Of a stretch of 64,000 nucleotides of DNA, positions 45,417 through 54,335 are shown piece by piece. A program made the position numbers and the translations under genes. The DNA is taken from the NCBI RefSeq assembly GCF_002163585.1, contig NZ_CP015579.1, positions 1,674,001 through 1,738,000 of the forward strand, in the 5' to 3' direction. The notes beneath the pieces are model-generated. The model did not search any database, had not been told where the DNA came from, and saw nothing but the letters and a program-made list of their open reading frames with translations. Source of the DNA: Tatumella citrea. Its GTDB lineage: Bacteria > Pseudomonadota > Gammaproteobacteria > Enterobacterales > Enterobacteriaceae. Each line of letters opens with the position of its first letter. The stretch's first letter is position 1.

Positions 45417-46575
45417 TAAATTTTCCCGTTTGATGACTGAACGCGAACAATTCAGTACTTCCGGTCTTAATCCTTTCGGCACCTGTATCGATGAAATTTA
45501 TTCAGCGACAGAAGGGCGGATTGGCGAGCATAAAATTATTCTGGCAGGTACCAATAACTACCTGGGAATGACCTTTGACTCAGAGGCAGTTGCCGCGGGT
45601 CAGGCAGCGCTGGCGCATCAGGGGACCGGCACCACAGGTTCACGGATGGCAAACGGCAGCTACGGTTCTCACCTGGCACTGGAACAGGAACTGGCAGAAT
45701 TCTTTGACCGTCCGACGGCCATCGTTTTTTCAACCGGTTATACGGCGAACCTGGCAGTGATCAGCACCCTGGCGGGCCCCGGTTCAGTGGTATTAATTGA
45801 TGCCGACAGTCATGCCAGTATCTATGATGCCTGTGCTCTGGGCGGTGCAGAGATTATCCGTTTCCGCCATAACGATGCAGCGGACCTCGAAAAGCGGATG
45901 TTACGTCTTGGTGAACGTGCTAAAGATGCGCTGATCATTGTCGAAGGCATTTACAGTATGCTTGGCGATGTGGCTCCACTGGTTGAGATCGTAGAGATCA
46001 AAAAACGTCTCGGTGGCTATCTGCTGGTTGATGAAGCGCACTCTTTTGGTGTGATGGGCAACAAAGGTCGCGGCCTGGCAGAAGATTTAGGCGTTGAGGA
46101 TGATGTTGATATTATCCTTGGTACCTTTAGTAAGAGCCTGGCATCCATCGGTGGTTTTGCCGTCGGCAGTAAAGCGATGGATGTATTACGTTACAGCAGC
46201 CGTCCTTATATTTTCACCGCATCTCCTTCTCCGGCAAGTATTGCATCAGTGCGTGCATCTTTGGCAAAAATTGCCCGCCAGCCGGAATTAAGAGAAAAAC
46301 TGTGGAAAAATGCCCACCGTTTATATCAGGGACTGGCGAAAACCGGTTATGAATTAGGGCCACGTATTAGCCCGGTGGTACCGGTAATTATCGGTTCCAA
46401 AGAAGCGGGTCTGGAATTATGGCGCGCCCTGATCGATAAAGGGGTTTATGTGAACCTGGTATTACCACCGGCAGCTCCGGCCGGGGTGACGTTGTTGCGT
46501 TGTAGTGTTAACTCAGCTCACAGCGACGAAGAAATTGATAAAATTATTCAGGCCTTCGCTGAACTGAAAGCTTAA
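45403..46575 (+). CDS. spt: Serine palmitoyltransferase
   Basis: 390 residues, a PLP alpha-oxoamine synthase. Blocks shared with Sphingomonas SPT are TNNYLGMTFD, GSRMANGSYGSH, IVFSTGY-ANL, DADSHASIYD (His137 stacks on PLP), RFRHN, EGIYSMLGD-APL, VDEAHSFG (Asp210, His213), GTFSKS (Lys244, Schiff base), RPYIFTASPSPAS and YVNLVLPPAAPAG. The RPYIFTAS and YVN-PPA-PAG motifs fit SPT better than KBL or AONS (bioF). It condenses serine and an acyl thioester to 3-ketosphinganine, the committed sphingolipid step. GGAGA precedes the ATG inside the ACP gene. Confidence 0.88.
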   Translation: MGLYDKFSRLMTEREQFSTSGLNPFGTCIDEIYSATEGRIGEHKIILAGTNNYLGMTFDSEAVAAGQAALAHQGTGTTGSRMANGSYGSHLALEQELAEFFDRPTAIVFSTGYTANLAVISTLAGPGSVVLIDADSHASIYDACALGGAEIIRFRHNDAADLEKRMLRLGERAKDALIIVEGIYSMLGDVAPLVEIVEIKKRLGGYLLVDEAHSFGVMGNKGRGLAEDLGVEDDVDIILGTFSKSLASIGGFAVGSKAMDVLRYSSRPYIFTASPSPASIASVRASLAKIARQPELREKLWKNAHRLYQGLAKTGYELGPRISPVVPVIIGSKEAGLELWRALIDKGVYVNLVLPPAAPAGVTLLRCSVNSAHSDEEIDKIIQAFAELKA

Positions 46576-46576
46576 T

Positions 46577-46611
46577 AAAAAAAGGCTCCCGAAACCGGGA
46601 GCCTTTTTTTT
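46577..46611. terminator. Bidirectional Rho-independent terminator
   Basis: Stem GGCTCCCG / CGGGAGCC with a 4-nt loop, flanked by an A run on the left and T8 on the right, between the spt stop and the convergent kinase-like gene. Confidence 0.9.
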
Positions 46612-46628
46612 GTCCGGCGAACAATCGG

Positions 46629-47366
46629 TCAGGCGTTCTGGGATATATTTTCTGCGGTCTGAAGCTGATATCCGTGAGTATCCATAAACTGGCGAATAGC
46701 TGATTCAGCATCAGAAATAACGTCAGCGATCGGCTGATTAGCATCAATATTAATAATTCGCGCCCCTTCAAAAGTCAGCAACGGGGTAGTGGCGATTTTC
46801 TTTTCCAACTGCTCTCTTGGATGATCCGGTTTACGTTGGCAGGCAACCTCCAGATCCACATTCAGTTTAATCACTAAATCGGGTTTCTGTGCAGCCATCC
46901 ATTTAAACGCTTTGCGTTCACGGCCAGCCATCCAGCGAATAAAAGGATTGCCTTTTATATTTACCGGGAATACCGGGCCATCATAAGCGCCGGGAATTTG
47001 TGCCTGCGGAAAACGGTCCGTCAAAACAATTAACCCTTCACGACGATATTTCATCATGCGGCGAAAACGTAATACCCGACGCAGTACAAATGCCATAATG
47101 ACCAGTGAAGGTAAAAACTTAACCTTAGACTTTCCGGTTTTTACTTTTTTAGTATTACGCGTAATGGCTTTGTCCAGAAAACGGCCGATCACCGGCCACT
47201 GAGCCACTGCACGGCCGACATTACCCGCCTGCTTTCCTAAGTGAACCCTGATGGCAGGGCCATAATTGTTCATATCGGTAATAAGTTGTTCACAGACAGT
47301 AGACTTTCCTGAGCCATCGCTGCCAATGACCGCAATAAGCGGTGGGAGTCTGGAATTCATGATCAT
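46629..47366 (-). CDS. Thymidylate-kinase-fold protein 1 (YghT-position)
   Basis: 245 residues of the thymidylate-kinase-like P-loop group. Walker [10 protein letters not shown] near 14-22; [15 protein letters not shown] near 118; LID-type RKPDH near 178. Shares DR-PQA and RKPDH with the two neighbours but not with canonical TMK. By order and strand it corresponds to E. coli yghT (from memory). Function unknown; phosphorylation of a lipid or head-group precursor is an inference. It converges on spt and diverges from kinase-like gene 2. An ATG 6 nt later (47360) has better spacing from AAGAG. Confidence 0.75.
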   Translation of the reverse strand: MIMNSRLPPLIAVIGSDGSGKSTVCEQLITDMNNYGPAIRVHLGKQAGNVGRAVAQWPVIGRFLDKAITRNTKKVKTGKSKVKFLPSLVIMAFVLRRVLRFRRMMKYRREGLIVLTDRFPQAQIPGAYDGPVFPVNIKGNPFIRWMAGRERKAFKWMAAQKPDLVIKLNVDLEVACQRKPDHPREQLEKKIATTPLLTFEGARIINIDANQPIADVISDAESAIRQFMDTHGYQLQTAENISQNA

Positions 47367-47631
47367 AAGCTCTTATAACACAAGGTCACCAATATACCAT
47401 TTTGTCGGTAAAATGTCGCCAGCAACTGGCAGGGATTTGATATTTATCCGCTTGTTAAAAAGTGCAATAAATATTAGTCTGGCTGCGCACAAAATATTAA
47501 GAAAAAACCAAAAATAACAAGGCTAATATTCCATTTTTTGACCGTCATGGCTTTATTTGTCACTGGTCGGATAAATTTCTTGAACCTGTAAATAATTAGA
47601 ATAAAATGGGTTTTTTGCTATTGGATTTCTA

Positions 47632-48360
47632 GTGGTGTCAGAACAGAGAAACGCCGGAAAAACTCATACGGCAGGCCGCGTTATCGCGATCACTGGCTGT
47701 GACGGGTCCGGAAAATCAACACTTGCTGCCAGTCTGGTTAGTCACTTTTCTTCGCAGGAACCTACAGAATTACTTTACCTTGGCCAGTCCTCCGGGTTTA
47801 TTGGTAAATGGATCAGTGATCTGCCGCTGATTGGTGGTGTGCTCGGGCGTTTTCTGATGTCCAAATCCGACAAGGTTCATGAACGTCCGTCGCAGCCGCC
47901 AGGCAATGCTACTGCGCTGGTTATTTTTCTGCTGTCCTGCTGGCGAAGCTATAAGTTCAGGAAAATGCTAACCAAAGGTCGCCAGGGCCAGTTACTGATT
48001 ACCGACCGTTACCCACAGGCTGAAGTGGCTGGTTTTCGTTTTGACGGAGCTCAGCTGGCAAAAACCAGTGGCGGAAACCGTTGGGTAAGCTGGTTACGTC
48101 GTAAAGAACAACAACTTTATCGCTGGATGGCCTCTTATCCACCGTTGTTGCTGATTCGGCTCGATGTTGATGAACAGACCGCTTATGCCCGGAAACCTGA
48201 TCATGATTTGTCGGCACTGCGGGAAAAAATAGCGGTGATCCCACAGCTGAATTTTAACGGGGCCCGGATTCTGGACCTGGACGGCAGAGACCCTGCAGCT
48301 CAGATATTAAGCCAGTCTTTGCAGGCGATTGATCAGGTGTTATCAGAGTCCGGCCGGTGA
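47632..48360 (+). CDS. Thymidylate-kinase-fold protein 2 (YghS-position)
   Basis: 242 residues. Walker A GCDGSGKST near 24-32; DRYPQAEVAGFRFDG near 124; RKPDH near 185; long basic linker SWLRRKEQQLYRWM. It starts with GTG (47632 or 47635); no ATG exists upstream of the P-loop. It diverges from kinase-like gene 1 across 265 bp, so a promoter for this second operon half lies there. Confidence 0.75.
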   Translation: MVSEQRNAGKTHTAGRVIAITGCDGSGKSTLAASLVSHFSSQEPTELLYLGQSSGFIGKWISDLPLIGGVLGRFLMSKSDKVHERPSQPPGNATALVIFLLSCWRSYKFRKMLTKGRQGQLLITDRYPQAEVAGFRFDGAQLAKTSGGNRWVSWLRRKEQQLYRWMASYPPLLLIRLDVDEQTAYARKPDHDLSALREKIAVIPQLNFNGARILDLDGRDPAAQILSQSLQAIDQVLSESGR

Positions 48361-48419
48361 GCCGCGGACCTGAGAACCAAATTCCAGTTAACACAGAACA
48401 ATCACAAACGGAGTAAAGT

Positions 48420-49121
48420 TTGTCGGCAGATTATATAAAGGGACTGATTGCGGTAGTCGGAAGTGACGGCACCGGAAAATCGACCCTGACCAATGATATT
48501 GTAAAAAGATTACAACAACAGCAGCCAACAGAACGTCGTTATCTGGGGCTTATTTCCGGTGAAGATGGCGATAAAATCAAGAAATTGCCGGTGATCGGAG
48601 TCTGGCTGGAGCGCCGACTGGCTGCCAAATCCGATAAAACTCAGCGTATGAGTAATGGTGGTCCGGCGCTCTGGGCTGCGGTCATCATGTACGGTTTTTC
48701 GTTATGGCGGGCATCGAATCTGCGTAAAGCGGTACAGCTGGCGCAAAGTGGTGTGCTGGTGATCAGCGATCGTTATCCGCAAGCCGAAATCTCGGGATTT
48801 TATTATGATGGTCCGGGAATCGGAGTTGAGCGGGTAACCGGCCGGCTGAAAACCCGGCTGGCCGAGAAAGAACGTCAGCTCTATCGCGAAATGGCAAAGA
48901 TACGGCCGGAGCTGATTCTCAGGCTGGATATTGATGTGGATACCGCATTGTCACGTAAGCCGGACCACAGTTATGAAGAACTGAAAGATAAGATTTCGCA
49001 GATGGTACGCATTGAGTACAACGGGGCGAATATTGCCGAACTGGATGCCCGGGCAGCTTATGACCAGGTGTTGAGTCAGGCATTACAGGCCATCGCGGCA
49101 CGGGAAAGCCGGCAGCAGTAA
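48420..49121 (+). CDS. Thymidylate-kinase-fold protein 3 (YghR-position)
   Basis: 233 residues. Walker A GSDGTGKST near 14-22; DRYPQAEISGFYYDGP near 117; RKPDH near 180. The start is TTG with GGAG six bases upstream; no ATG precedes the P-loop. It lies 59 bp after paralogue 2 and 122 bp before the flippase, so probably the same operon. Confidence 0.75.
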   Translation: MSADYIKGLIAVVGSDGTGKSTLTNDIVKRLQQQQPTERRYLGLISGEDGDKIKKLPVIGVWLERRLAAKSDKTQRMSNGGPALWAAVIMYGFSLWRASNLRKAVQLAQSGVLVISDRYPQAEISGFYYDGPGIGVERVTGRLKTRLAEKERQLYREMAKIRPELILRLDIDVDTALSRKPDHSYEELKDKISQMVRIEYNGANIAELDARAAYDQVLSQALQAIAARESRQQ

Positions 49122-49243
49122 AGCAGAAATTTTGCAGGCGAGGGCGGTCAACTCAGTATAAATAAAACAGCAGTCAGCACCGTACCGCACCAAAATTAAG
49201 GGTGGTTTCAGTCGCCCGCCGTGACGATGACAGGTAACAGACA

Positions 49244-50578
49244 ATGAAGCATTGGTTTTCAGACGGTGCGTTCCGCTCGATGTTGCGGAATGCCGCCTAT
49301 TTAGGCTCGGGCAGTGTGGCAAGTGCACTGCTTGGGCTGTTGGCACTCTCCTGTGCAGGCAAGGGGATGACCCCGCAGCTGTTCGGTGTGCTGGTGGTAA
49401 TACAGGCTTATGCTAAAGCTGTCAGTGATCTGATCAAATTCCAGACCTGGCAGTTTGTTGTGCAATTCGGCACCCCGGCACTTGAAGCAAAAAATATTCC
49501 CCGCTTCCGTGAAGTGATCTCATTTTCATTCGGTCTGGATATCGCCAGTAGTGTTATTGCGATATTAGGCGGGATGGCTGTGCTGCCATTTCTGGCGCAT
49601 TCGCTGGGACTGGATCGTGAAAGTTTCTGGCTGGCGATACTCTATTGTACTTTAATTCCGTCGATGACTTCCTCAACACCGACCGGTATTTTACGGGCAT
49701 TTGATCGTTTCGACTTAATTGCGATTCAGCAGGCCGTCAGACCTTTTTTACAAGCCATTGGTAGCGTGATTTCTTATTTCTGCCACCTTGGCTTTGCCGG
49801 TTTTATTATTACCTGGTATTTATCTAATCTGGTAGGCGGGACACTCTTCTGGTGGTTTGCGGGCCAGGAATTAAAACGTCGTGATATCCATAATGCACTG
49901 AAACCCGCATTATTTAGCAGCGGTCGTCGGTTACAGGGAGCATGGGATTTTGTCTGGACCACGAATATTGCGCATACCATCTGGGCGGCAAGAAACTCCT
50001 GCAGTACGGTATTAGTCGGGATTGTGCTTGGCCCGGCAGCGGCAGGTTTGTTTAAAATTGCCATGACATTTTTTGATGCGACCGGTACTCCCGCACAATT
50101 GCTGGAAAAAAGTTTTTACCCGGAAATTATGCGTCTTGATCCCCGGACAACGAAGCCCTGGTTACTTGGCTTACGCTCGGCGTTAATTGCCGGCGCAATC
50201 GGGGTTGCGGTTGCTTTACTGGTATTTGTGGTGGGTAAACCACTGATCTCGGTGGTGTTTGGTCACGAATATCTTGAAGCCTATGATCTAATTAAAATCA
50301 TGCTGGGTGCCACCATTGTTGCAATGATGGGCTTCCCGCAGGAATCACTGCTGTTTATGGCAGGAAAACAGCGGGCATTTCTGATAGTACAAATGCTGGG
50401 TTGTGTCTGCTATCTGAGCCTGCTAATCAGCATTTCGTATCTGTATGGCGTACAAGGGGCAGCATATGCCTATTTTGCCGGACAATGTCTGGATGTAGTG
50501 CTGACATTTATCCCGACACTACGTGCTTACCGGCGGCGTAGCGGACTACGTTTTACTATGGCCCCGGAGAGTCATTAA
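49244..50578 (+). CDS. yghQ: MOP-family lipid flippase (YghQ-like)
   Basis: 444 residues with about twelve membrane segments, of the oligosaccharide/lipid flippase (MOP) superfamily. The N-terminal block MLRNAAYLGSGSVASALLGLLAL and the central PTGILRAFDRFDLIAIQQA are typical. In this locus it may turn a modified ceramide across the inner membrane. Located after three kinase-like genes as in the E. coli yghQRST set. The next gene starts 1 bp after its stop. Confidence 0.8.
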   Translation: MKHWFSDGAFRSMLRNAAYLGSGSVASALLGLLALSCAGKGMTPQLFGVLVVIQAYAKAVSDLIKFQTWQFVVQFGTPALEAKNIPRFREVISFSFGLDIASSVIAILGGMAVLPFLAHSLGLDRESFWLAILYCTLIPSMTSSTPTGILRAFDRFDLIAIQQAVRPFLQAIGSVISYFCHLGFAGFIITWYLSNLVGGTLFWWFAGQELKRRDIHNALKPALFSSGRRLQGAWDFVWTTNIAHTIWAARNSCSTVLVGIVLGPAAAGLFKIAMTFFDATGTPAQLLEKSFYPEIMRLDPRTTKPWLLGLRSALIAGAIGVAVALLVFVVGKPLISVVFGHEYLEAYDLIKIMLGATIVAMMGFPQESLLFMAGKQRAFLIVQMLGCVCYLSLLISISYLYGVQGAAYAYFAGQCLDVVLTFIPTLRAYRRRSGLRFTMAPESH

Positions 50579-50579
50579 T

Positions 50580-51410
50580 ATGAGTAATAACTGGCAAAAA
50601 TTTTCCACAGAATCGACTGAATTATTATTTAGCGCCGTGGATGAAGACGATGTGGTTGATGCCGAATATGCACTGCCGGAGCATATTGATCTGTTTTGTT
50701 CGCAACAGATAATGCAAAAAAATTATGCCCTTTGTCTGCAATTCTGGGAAGACGGATTCACCCGTGAAGAATTGCTCGGACTGGTTAATGATTTTCTGCA
50801 GGACAGCGATAAACCGCTGGCGGTTAAAATGCGCTATAAATATATCCGCGCGCGCTATAAACATTTACGGTTTGCTCAACGACTGTATAGCAAAAAACAT
50901 CAGTCCGGTGCTTTGTTTAATATGACCACGGTATTACTCGGCCATTTTCAGGATGCTTTCCGTAACGGCAATCAGCAAAAGCTGCGCTTCTACGGCAATA
51001 TCCTGCGGCTGTTTCTGAGTAAACCTGTCTGGTCAAAAGTGCGTTTCTCACTGCACCATATCAATATGGATTCTGAACAAGGCTTTGTGGAATACCGTCG
51101 CCACCAGATTCAGAAACTTCAGCAACTGATTGCCAACCCGCAACTGACAGGTAAACAGTTTCATGATGTACGCAAAATTGTCAGTCAGCAGGTATCCTTC
51201 TATGACACCCTGCGTTCTCTGGAGCCAGATAATAGCGAAGCGCGTAAAATTTCACGTTTTATGGCGGCTATTAACGGTTTAATGGGGGACAGGCACGATG
51301 TGATGGTTGCCGACAAACTGGCCGGGGGGAGTTCGTATGATCGTCCTGCGCCACTGGACAGTGATATTCGTCACCGTCTGGAACAACTGCTGGCAATATT
51401 TCCGGCATAG
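50580..51410 (+). CDS. Alpha-helical, CHAD-like protein of unknown function
   Basis: 276 residues, cytoplasmic, helical and basic. RARYKHLRFAQRLYSKKHQ and FHDVRKIVSQQVSFYDTLR, then MAAINGLMGDRHDVMV, recall the conserved histidines and arginines of CHAD domains, which bind polyphosphate, but the match is weak. GGAGAG precedes the ATG at 50580, one base after the flippase stop. It could serve as a scaffold or phosphate-binding partner of the kinase-like proteins; that is a guess. Confidence 0.65.
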   Translation: MSNNWQKFSTESTELLFSAVDEDDVVDAEYALPEHIDLFCSQQIMQKNYALCLQFWEDGFTREELLGLVNDFLQDSDKPLAVKMRYKYIRARYKHLRFAQRLYSKKHQSGALFNMTTVLLGHFQDAFRNGNQQKLRFYGNILRLFLSKPVWSKVRFSLHHINMDSEQGFVEYRRHQIQKLQQLIANPQLTGKQFHDVRKIVSQQVSFYDTLRSLEPDNSEARKISRFMAAINGLMGDRHDVMVADKLAGGSSYDRPAPLDSDIRHRLEQLLAIFPA

Positions 51411-51435
51411 CGACTCACCCTAAGGGAGAGATGAA

Positions 51436-51999
51436 ATGAACATTTACCGGTTACTGATAGTGTTAGTCACGGTATTACTACCGTCGATGGCTTTTGCGCA
51501 TAATCTTGTCAATGGCCAGCCGGTCCCGTTGCTGTCCATCAGCGATCGTGGCGAGCTGTCACTGGTTAACGATGAAGTCCGTTATCATCGTTGGGATAGC
51601 AGCCAGCTTCCTGGCCGGGTGCGGATTATTCAATATATCGCCGGGCGAACTTCGGCCAAAGATTTGAATAATGCACTGATCACAGCGGTAAGAAATGCAG
51701 CATTTCCCCGGAGTAAATTTCAGGCAACGACCATCGTCAATACTGATGATGCCATTCCCGGAACAGGTTTTTTTGTCCGCAATAAAATTGAGAAGAACCT
51801 CAGGGAGTATCCCTGGGCGCAGTTTATTGTTGACAGCAATGGGGTAGGTCGCAGCCGCTGGCAGTTACTGCCTCACAGCTCCACAATTATAGTGCTGGAC
51901 AGTACTGGCCGGGTTCAATGGGCAAAAGACGGCGCACTGACACCTGGCGAAGTTGTTCAGGTTATCGGCATGGTAAAAACACTGACCACCAAAGAGTAA
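51436..51999 (+). CDS. YtfJ-family periplasmic protein
   Basis: 187 residues with a signal peptide (cleavage near AFA-HN, residue 22). It aligns with E. coli YtfJ: VRIIQYIAGRTSAKDLN, TTIVNTDDAIPGTGFFVR, YPWAQFIVDSNG and QWAKDGALTPGEV. YtfJ has a thioredoxin-like fold without the CXXC pair, and its function is unknown. Here it is embedded between the CHAD-like and LptF-like genes, suggesting a periplasmic role in the lipid pathway. AAGGGAGAG precedes the ATG. Confidence 0.85.
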   Translation: MNIYRLLIVLVTVLLPSMAFAHNLVNGQPVPLLSISDRGELSLVNDEVRYHRWDSSQLPGRVRIIQYIAGRTSAKDLNNALITAVRNAAFPRSKFQATTIVNTDDAIPGTGFFVRNKIEKNLREYPWAQFIVDSNGVGRSRWQLLPHSSTIIVLDSTGRVQWAKDGALTPGEVVQVIGMVKTLTTKE

Positions 52000-52074
52000 T
52001 GGTTATGTACAGATCTCCGGACTATTTACGGCGGACAATCACCCCCGGAAAAATGTTGTTGGCGGGAAAATGCA

Positions 52075-53145
52075 ATGTCTCTGATTGAACGTTACGTAAT
52101 GCTGGGGATCAACCGGCTGGTGATGATTATTGTCGGATTTCTGATCTTTATGTTCGCCAGTTATTCCGCACAGCGCTATCTGACAGATGCGGCAAATGGC
52201 ACGCTGGCGTTGCAGGTTGTGTTCGATGTCGTCTGCTATAAAGTGCTGATTGCCCTGGAGATGTTACTGCCTGTGGGATTGTATGTCGCCACAGCGGTTT
52301 CTCTGGGGCAGTTATATACCGATTCGGAAATTACCGCCATCTTTGCTGCAGGCGCCAGCCCGTTGAGGCTGTATAAGGCGGTGCTGTTTCTGGCGGTGCC
52401 ACTGGCGATTCTGGTGGCACTGTTGTCACTCTATGGCAGGCCCTGGGCTTACGCCAATATCTACCGCTTGCAGCAACAATCGCTGTCAGCGCTGGATGTG
52501 TCCCATCTGCAGGCTAACAAATTTAATGTCAATGGCAGCGGGAGGATGGTACTGGCTAAGCGTATTGAGCCTTCTGCACATCAGCTGGATGATGCATTGA
52601 TCTATTCCCGTTCAGATAATAAGACCAATCTGTACCGGTCGCACTCGGTGGTAGTCACTAATCCATCGCCGGAGACTCCGACGGTATTGCTAAAAGGCGG
52701 CACCGCTTACAGTCTGGACAGGCAGGGCAAAGATGACAATATGCAGAATTACAACAATCTGAATATTGCTCTTAAGCCGGCTGCTGATACCACCGATATT
52801 ATGCGTAAATCGGCACCGCTCAGTCAGTTAATGCACAACCCGACGCCCGCGAACACCGCAGAACTTCAGTGGCGTGAAAGTCGTGGCATTAATACATTGC
52901 TGATGGTGTTGTTGGCTATTCCGCTAAGCCGTACCCGTCCCCGTCAGGGCCGCTATGCCACATTATTACCGTTGACCTTACTGTTTATTGCCATCTTCTA
53001 TGGCGGTAATGTCAGCCGGACTCTGGTGGCGAATGGCTCACTGCCGGCAATGCCAGGCGGCTGGCTGGTTACCATTCTGATGGCGCTCGGGTTACTGGGT
53101 TTTATTGTCAGAGATTTTTCGTTGCTGCGGAAAAAAGCCCGATGA
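52075..53145 (+). CDS. LptF-like permease paralogue
   Basis: 356 residues, YjgP/YjgQ family: three N-terminal and three C-terminal membrane helices around a periplasmic beta-jellyroll domain (about 125-260). The coupling region is GQLYTDSEITAIFAAGASPLRLY (residues 82-104) and the last segment has TRPRQGRYATLLPL. It is more divergent than housekeeping LptF. In Lpt, LptF and LptG with LptB2 pull LPS from the inner membrane. Its stop overlaps the LptG-like start (ATGA). Confidence 0.85.
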   Translation: MSLIERYVMLGINRLVMIIVGFLIFMFASYSAQRYLTDAANGTLALQVVFDVVCYKVLIALEMLLPVGLYVATAVSLGQLYTDSEITAIFAAGASPLRLYKAVLFLAVPLAILVALLSLYGRPWAYANIYRLQQQSLSALDVSHLQANKFNVNGSGRMVLAKRIEPSAHQLDDALIYSRSDNKTNLYRSHSVVVTNPSPETPTVLLKGGTAYSLDRQGKDDNMQNYNNLNIALKPAADTTDIMRKSAPLSQLMHNPTPANTAELQWRESRGINTLLMVLLAIPLSRTRPRQGRYATLLPLTLLFIAIFYGGNVSRTLVANGSLPAMPGGWLVTILMALGLLGFIVRDFSLLRKKAR

Positions 53146-54230
53146 GCATCATTAACCGTTATCTGATTCGAAATTTGCTGGCAGGTTTTGCCGCTGCAGC
53201 AGGACTACTGATCCCGCTGTTTACTACCTTCAACCTGATTAATGAACTGGAAGATGTCACTCCGACAGGCTATCACTGGACCCAGGCACTGCTGGTGGTT
53301 GTGATGACAATCCCGAGAAGCCTGATTGATCTGGGGCCATTTATTGCGTTATTGGGGGGGATTGTCGGGCTGGGACAGCTTTCCAAAACCCTCGAACTCA
53401 CGGCTATTCGTGGTGCCGGGGTTTCAGTACGAAATATTGCGCTGGTCATTCTTGGGGCTGGCTTGTGTGCAGCCCTGTTATCCGGCGCTTTTGATCAATG
53501 GGTGGCATCTCCTCTGCAGCAACGGGCTCAGGAAATCAAAAGTACCGCCCAGGCACAGGGCGGAGAGGGTGAAAACTCAGGTAACAATCTGTGGGCCAGA
53601 AATAATAACGAGTTTATTACTGTCAGATATCTGAATTCTGATAATCAGCCGGTGGATATCGAGATTTTTGATTACAACCCCGATCTGACCCTGCATTCCT
53701 ATATTTATGCGCAGACTGCCACTATCGGTAGCAAGGGAATCTGGACATTACATAATGTCACCGAAAAGCAGTGGGATAACGGCTCGGAAACGGTAAATAA
53801 TTCCGATGAACTGCAATGGAAATCTATTTTTACCGATGTCCGTCTGAAAGACCTGACCCAGCCGTCTGACAGCTTCTCCGTGAGTCAGTTGCGTCACTAT
53901 ATCCGCTATTTACAGAATACCGGACAACCGGACAATGAGTTCCGGATTGCTTTATGGAAAAAGGCGGGGCAGCCGCTATTGATCATTGCAATGATATTGC
54001 TGGCTGTTCCCTTTACCTTCAGTGCCCCTCGTTCCACCGGGGCCGGGGCCAGGCTGGCCCTGGGCGTAATTGTGGGTCTGCTCACCTATATTGTTTATCA
54101 GATAATCCTGAACCTTGGATTATTGCTGTCGTTTAATCCCGCACTGACGGCAGTGGGACCCCCGTTGTTAATATTGATAGCCGCGCTGGTATTGGTTTCG
54201 CGCTTTGATAAACAGCAGCAATCGAGTTAG
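53142..54230 (+). CDS. LptG-like permease paralogue
   Basis: 362 residues with the same architecture: coupling helix LELTAIRGAGVSVRNIAL near 85-102, periplasmic domain (NNLWARNNNEFITVRYL), and a C-terminal SAPRSTGAGARLALGVIVG block. Together with the LptF-like protein it should form a B2FG-type exporter, sharing LptB from the housekeeping system because no ATPase, LptC or LptA is encoded here. The likely cargo is the sphingolipid made by the locus (inference). Confidence 0.85.
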   Translation: MSIINRYLIRNLLAGFAAAAGLLIPLFTTFNLINELEDVTPTGYHWTQALLVVVMTIPRSLIDLGPFIALLGGIVGLGQLSKTLELTAIRGAGVSVRNIALVILGAGLCAALLSGAFDQWVASPLQQRAQEIKSTAQAQGGEGENSGNNLWARNNNEFITVRYLNSDNQPVDIEIFDYNPDLTLHSYIYAQTATIGSKGIWTLHNVTEKQWDNGSETVNNSDELQWKSIFTDVRLKDLTQPSDSFSVSQLRHYIRYLQNTGQPDNEFRIALWKKAGQPLLIIAMILLAVPFTFSAPRSTGAGARLALGVIVGLLTYIVYQIILNLGLLLSFNPALTAVGPPLLILIAALVLVSRFDKQQQSS

Positions 54231-54239
54231 TATTCGTAT

Positions 54240-54261
54240 CTGCCACCCTCATGGGTGGCAG
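54240..54261 (+). terminator. Hairpin after the LptG-like gene
   Basis: 9-bp perfect stem CTGCCACCC / GGGTGGCAG with loop TCAT, 9 bp after the stop. It marks the end of the sphingolipid locus. No T run. Confidence 0.6.
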
Positions 54262-54335
54262 GCTGATTTCTGATATCACGTCCTTTTCCCGCAGTTTTAT
54301 TCCCTGACAGTGCTGTTCTCACGATCATTCTTCAG

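Noticed and set aside
45403..46575. Annotation of the PLP enzyme as glycine C-acetyltransferase or BioF
   Set aside because: The RPYIFTAS and YVN-PPA-PAG motifs and the FAAL/ACP/CerR neighbours fit serine palmitoyltransferase better; no tdh or bio genes are nearby.
52075..54230. Possibility that these are the housekeeping lptF/lptG genes
   Set aside because: They are divergent in sequence, sit in a lipid-synthesis operon and lack the pepA neighbour. A genome-wide check is still needed.
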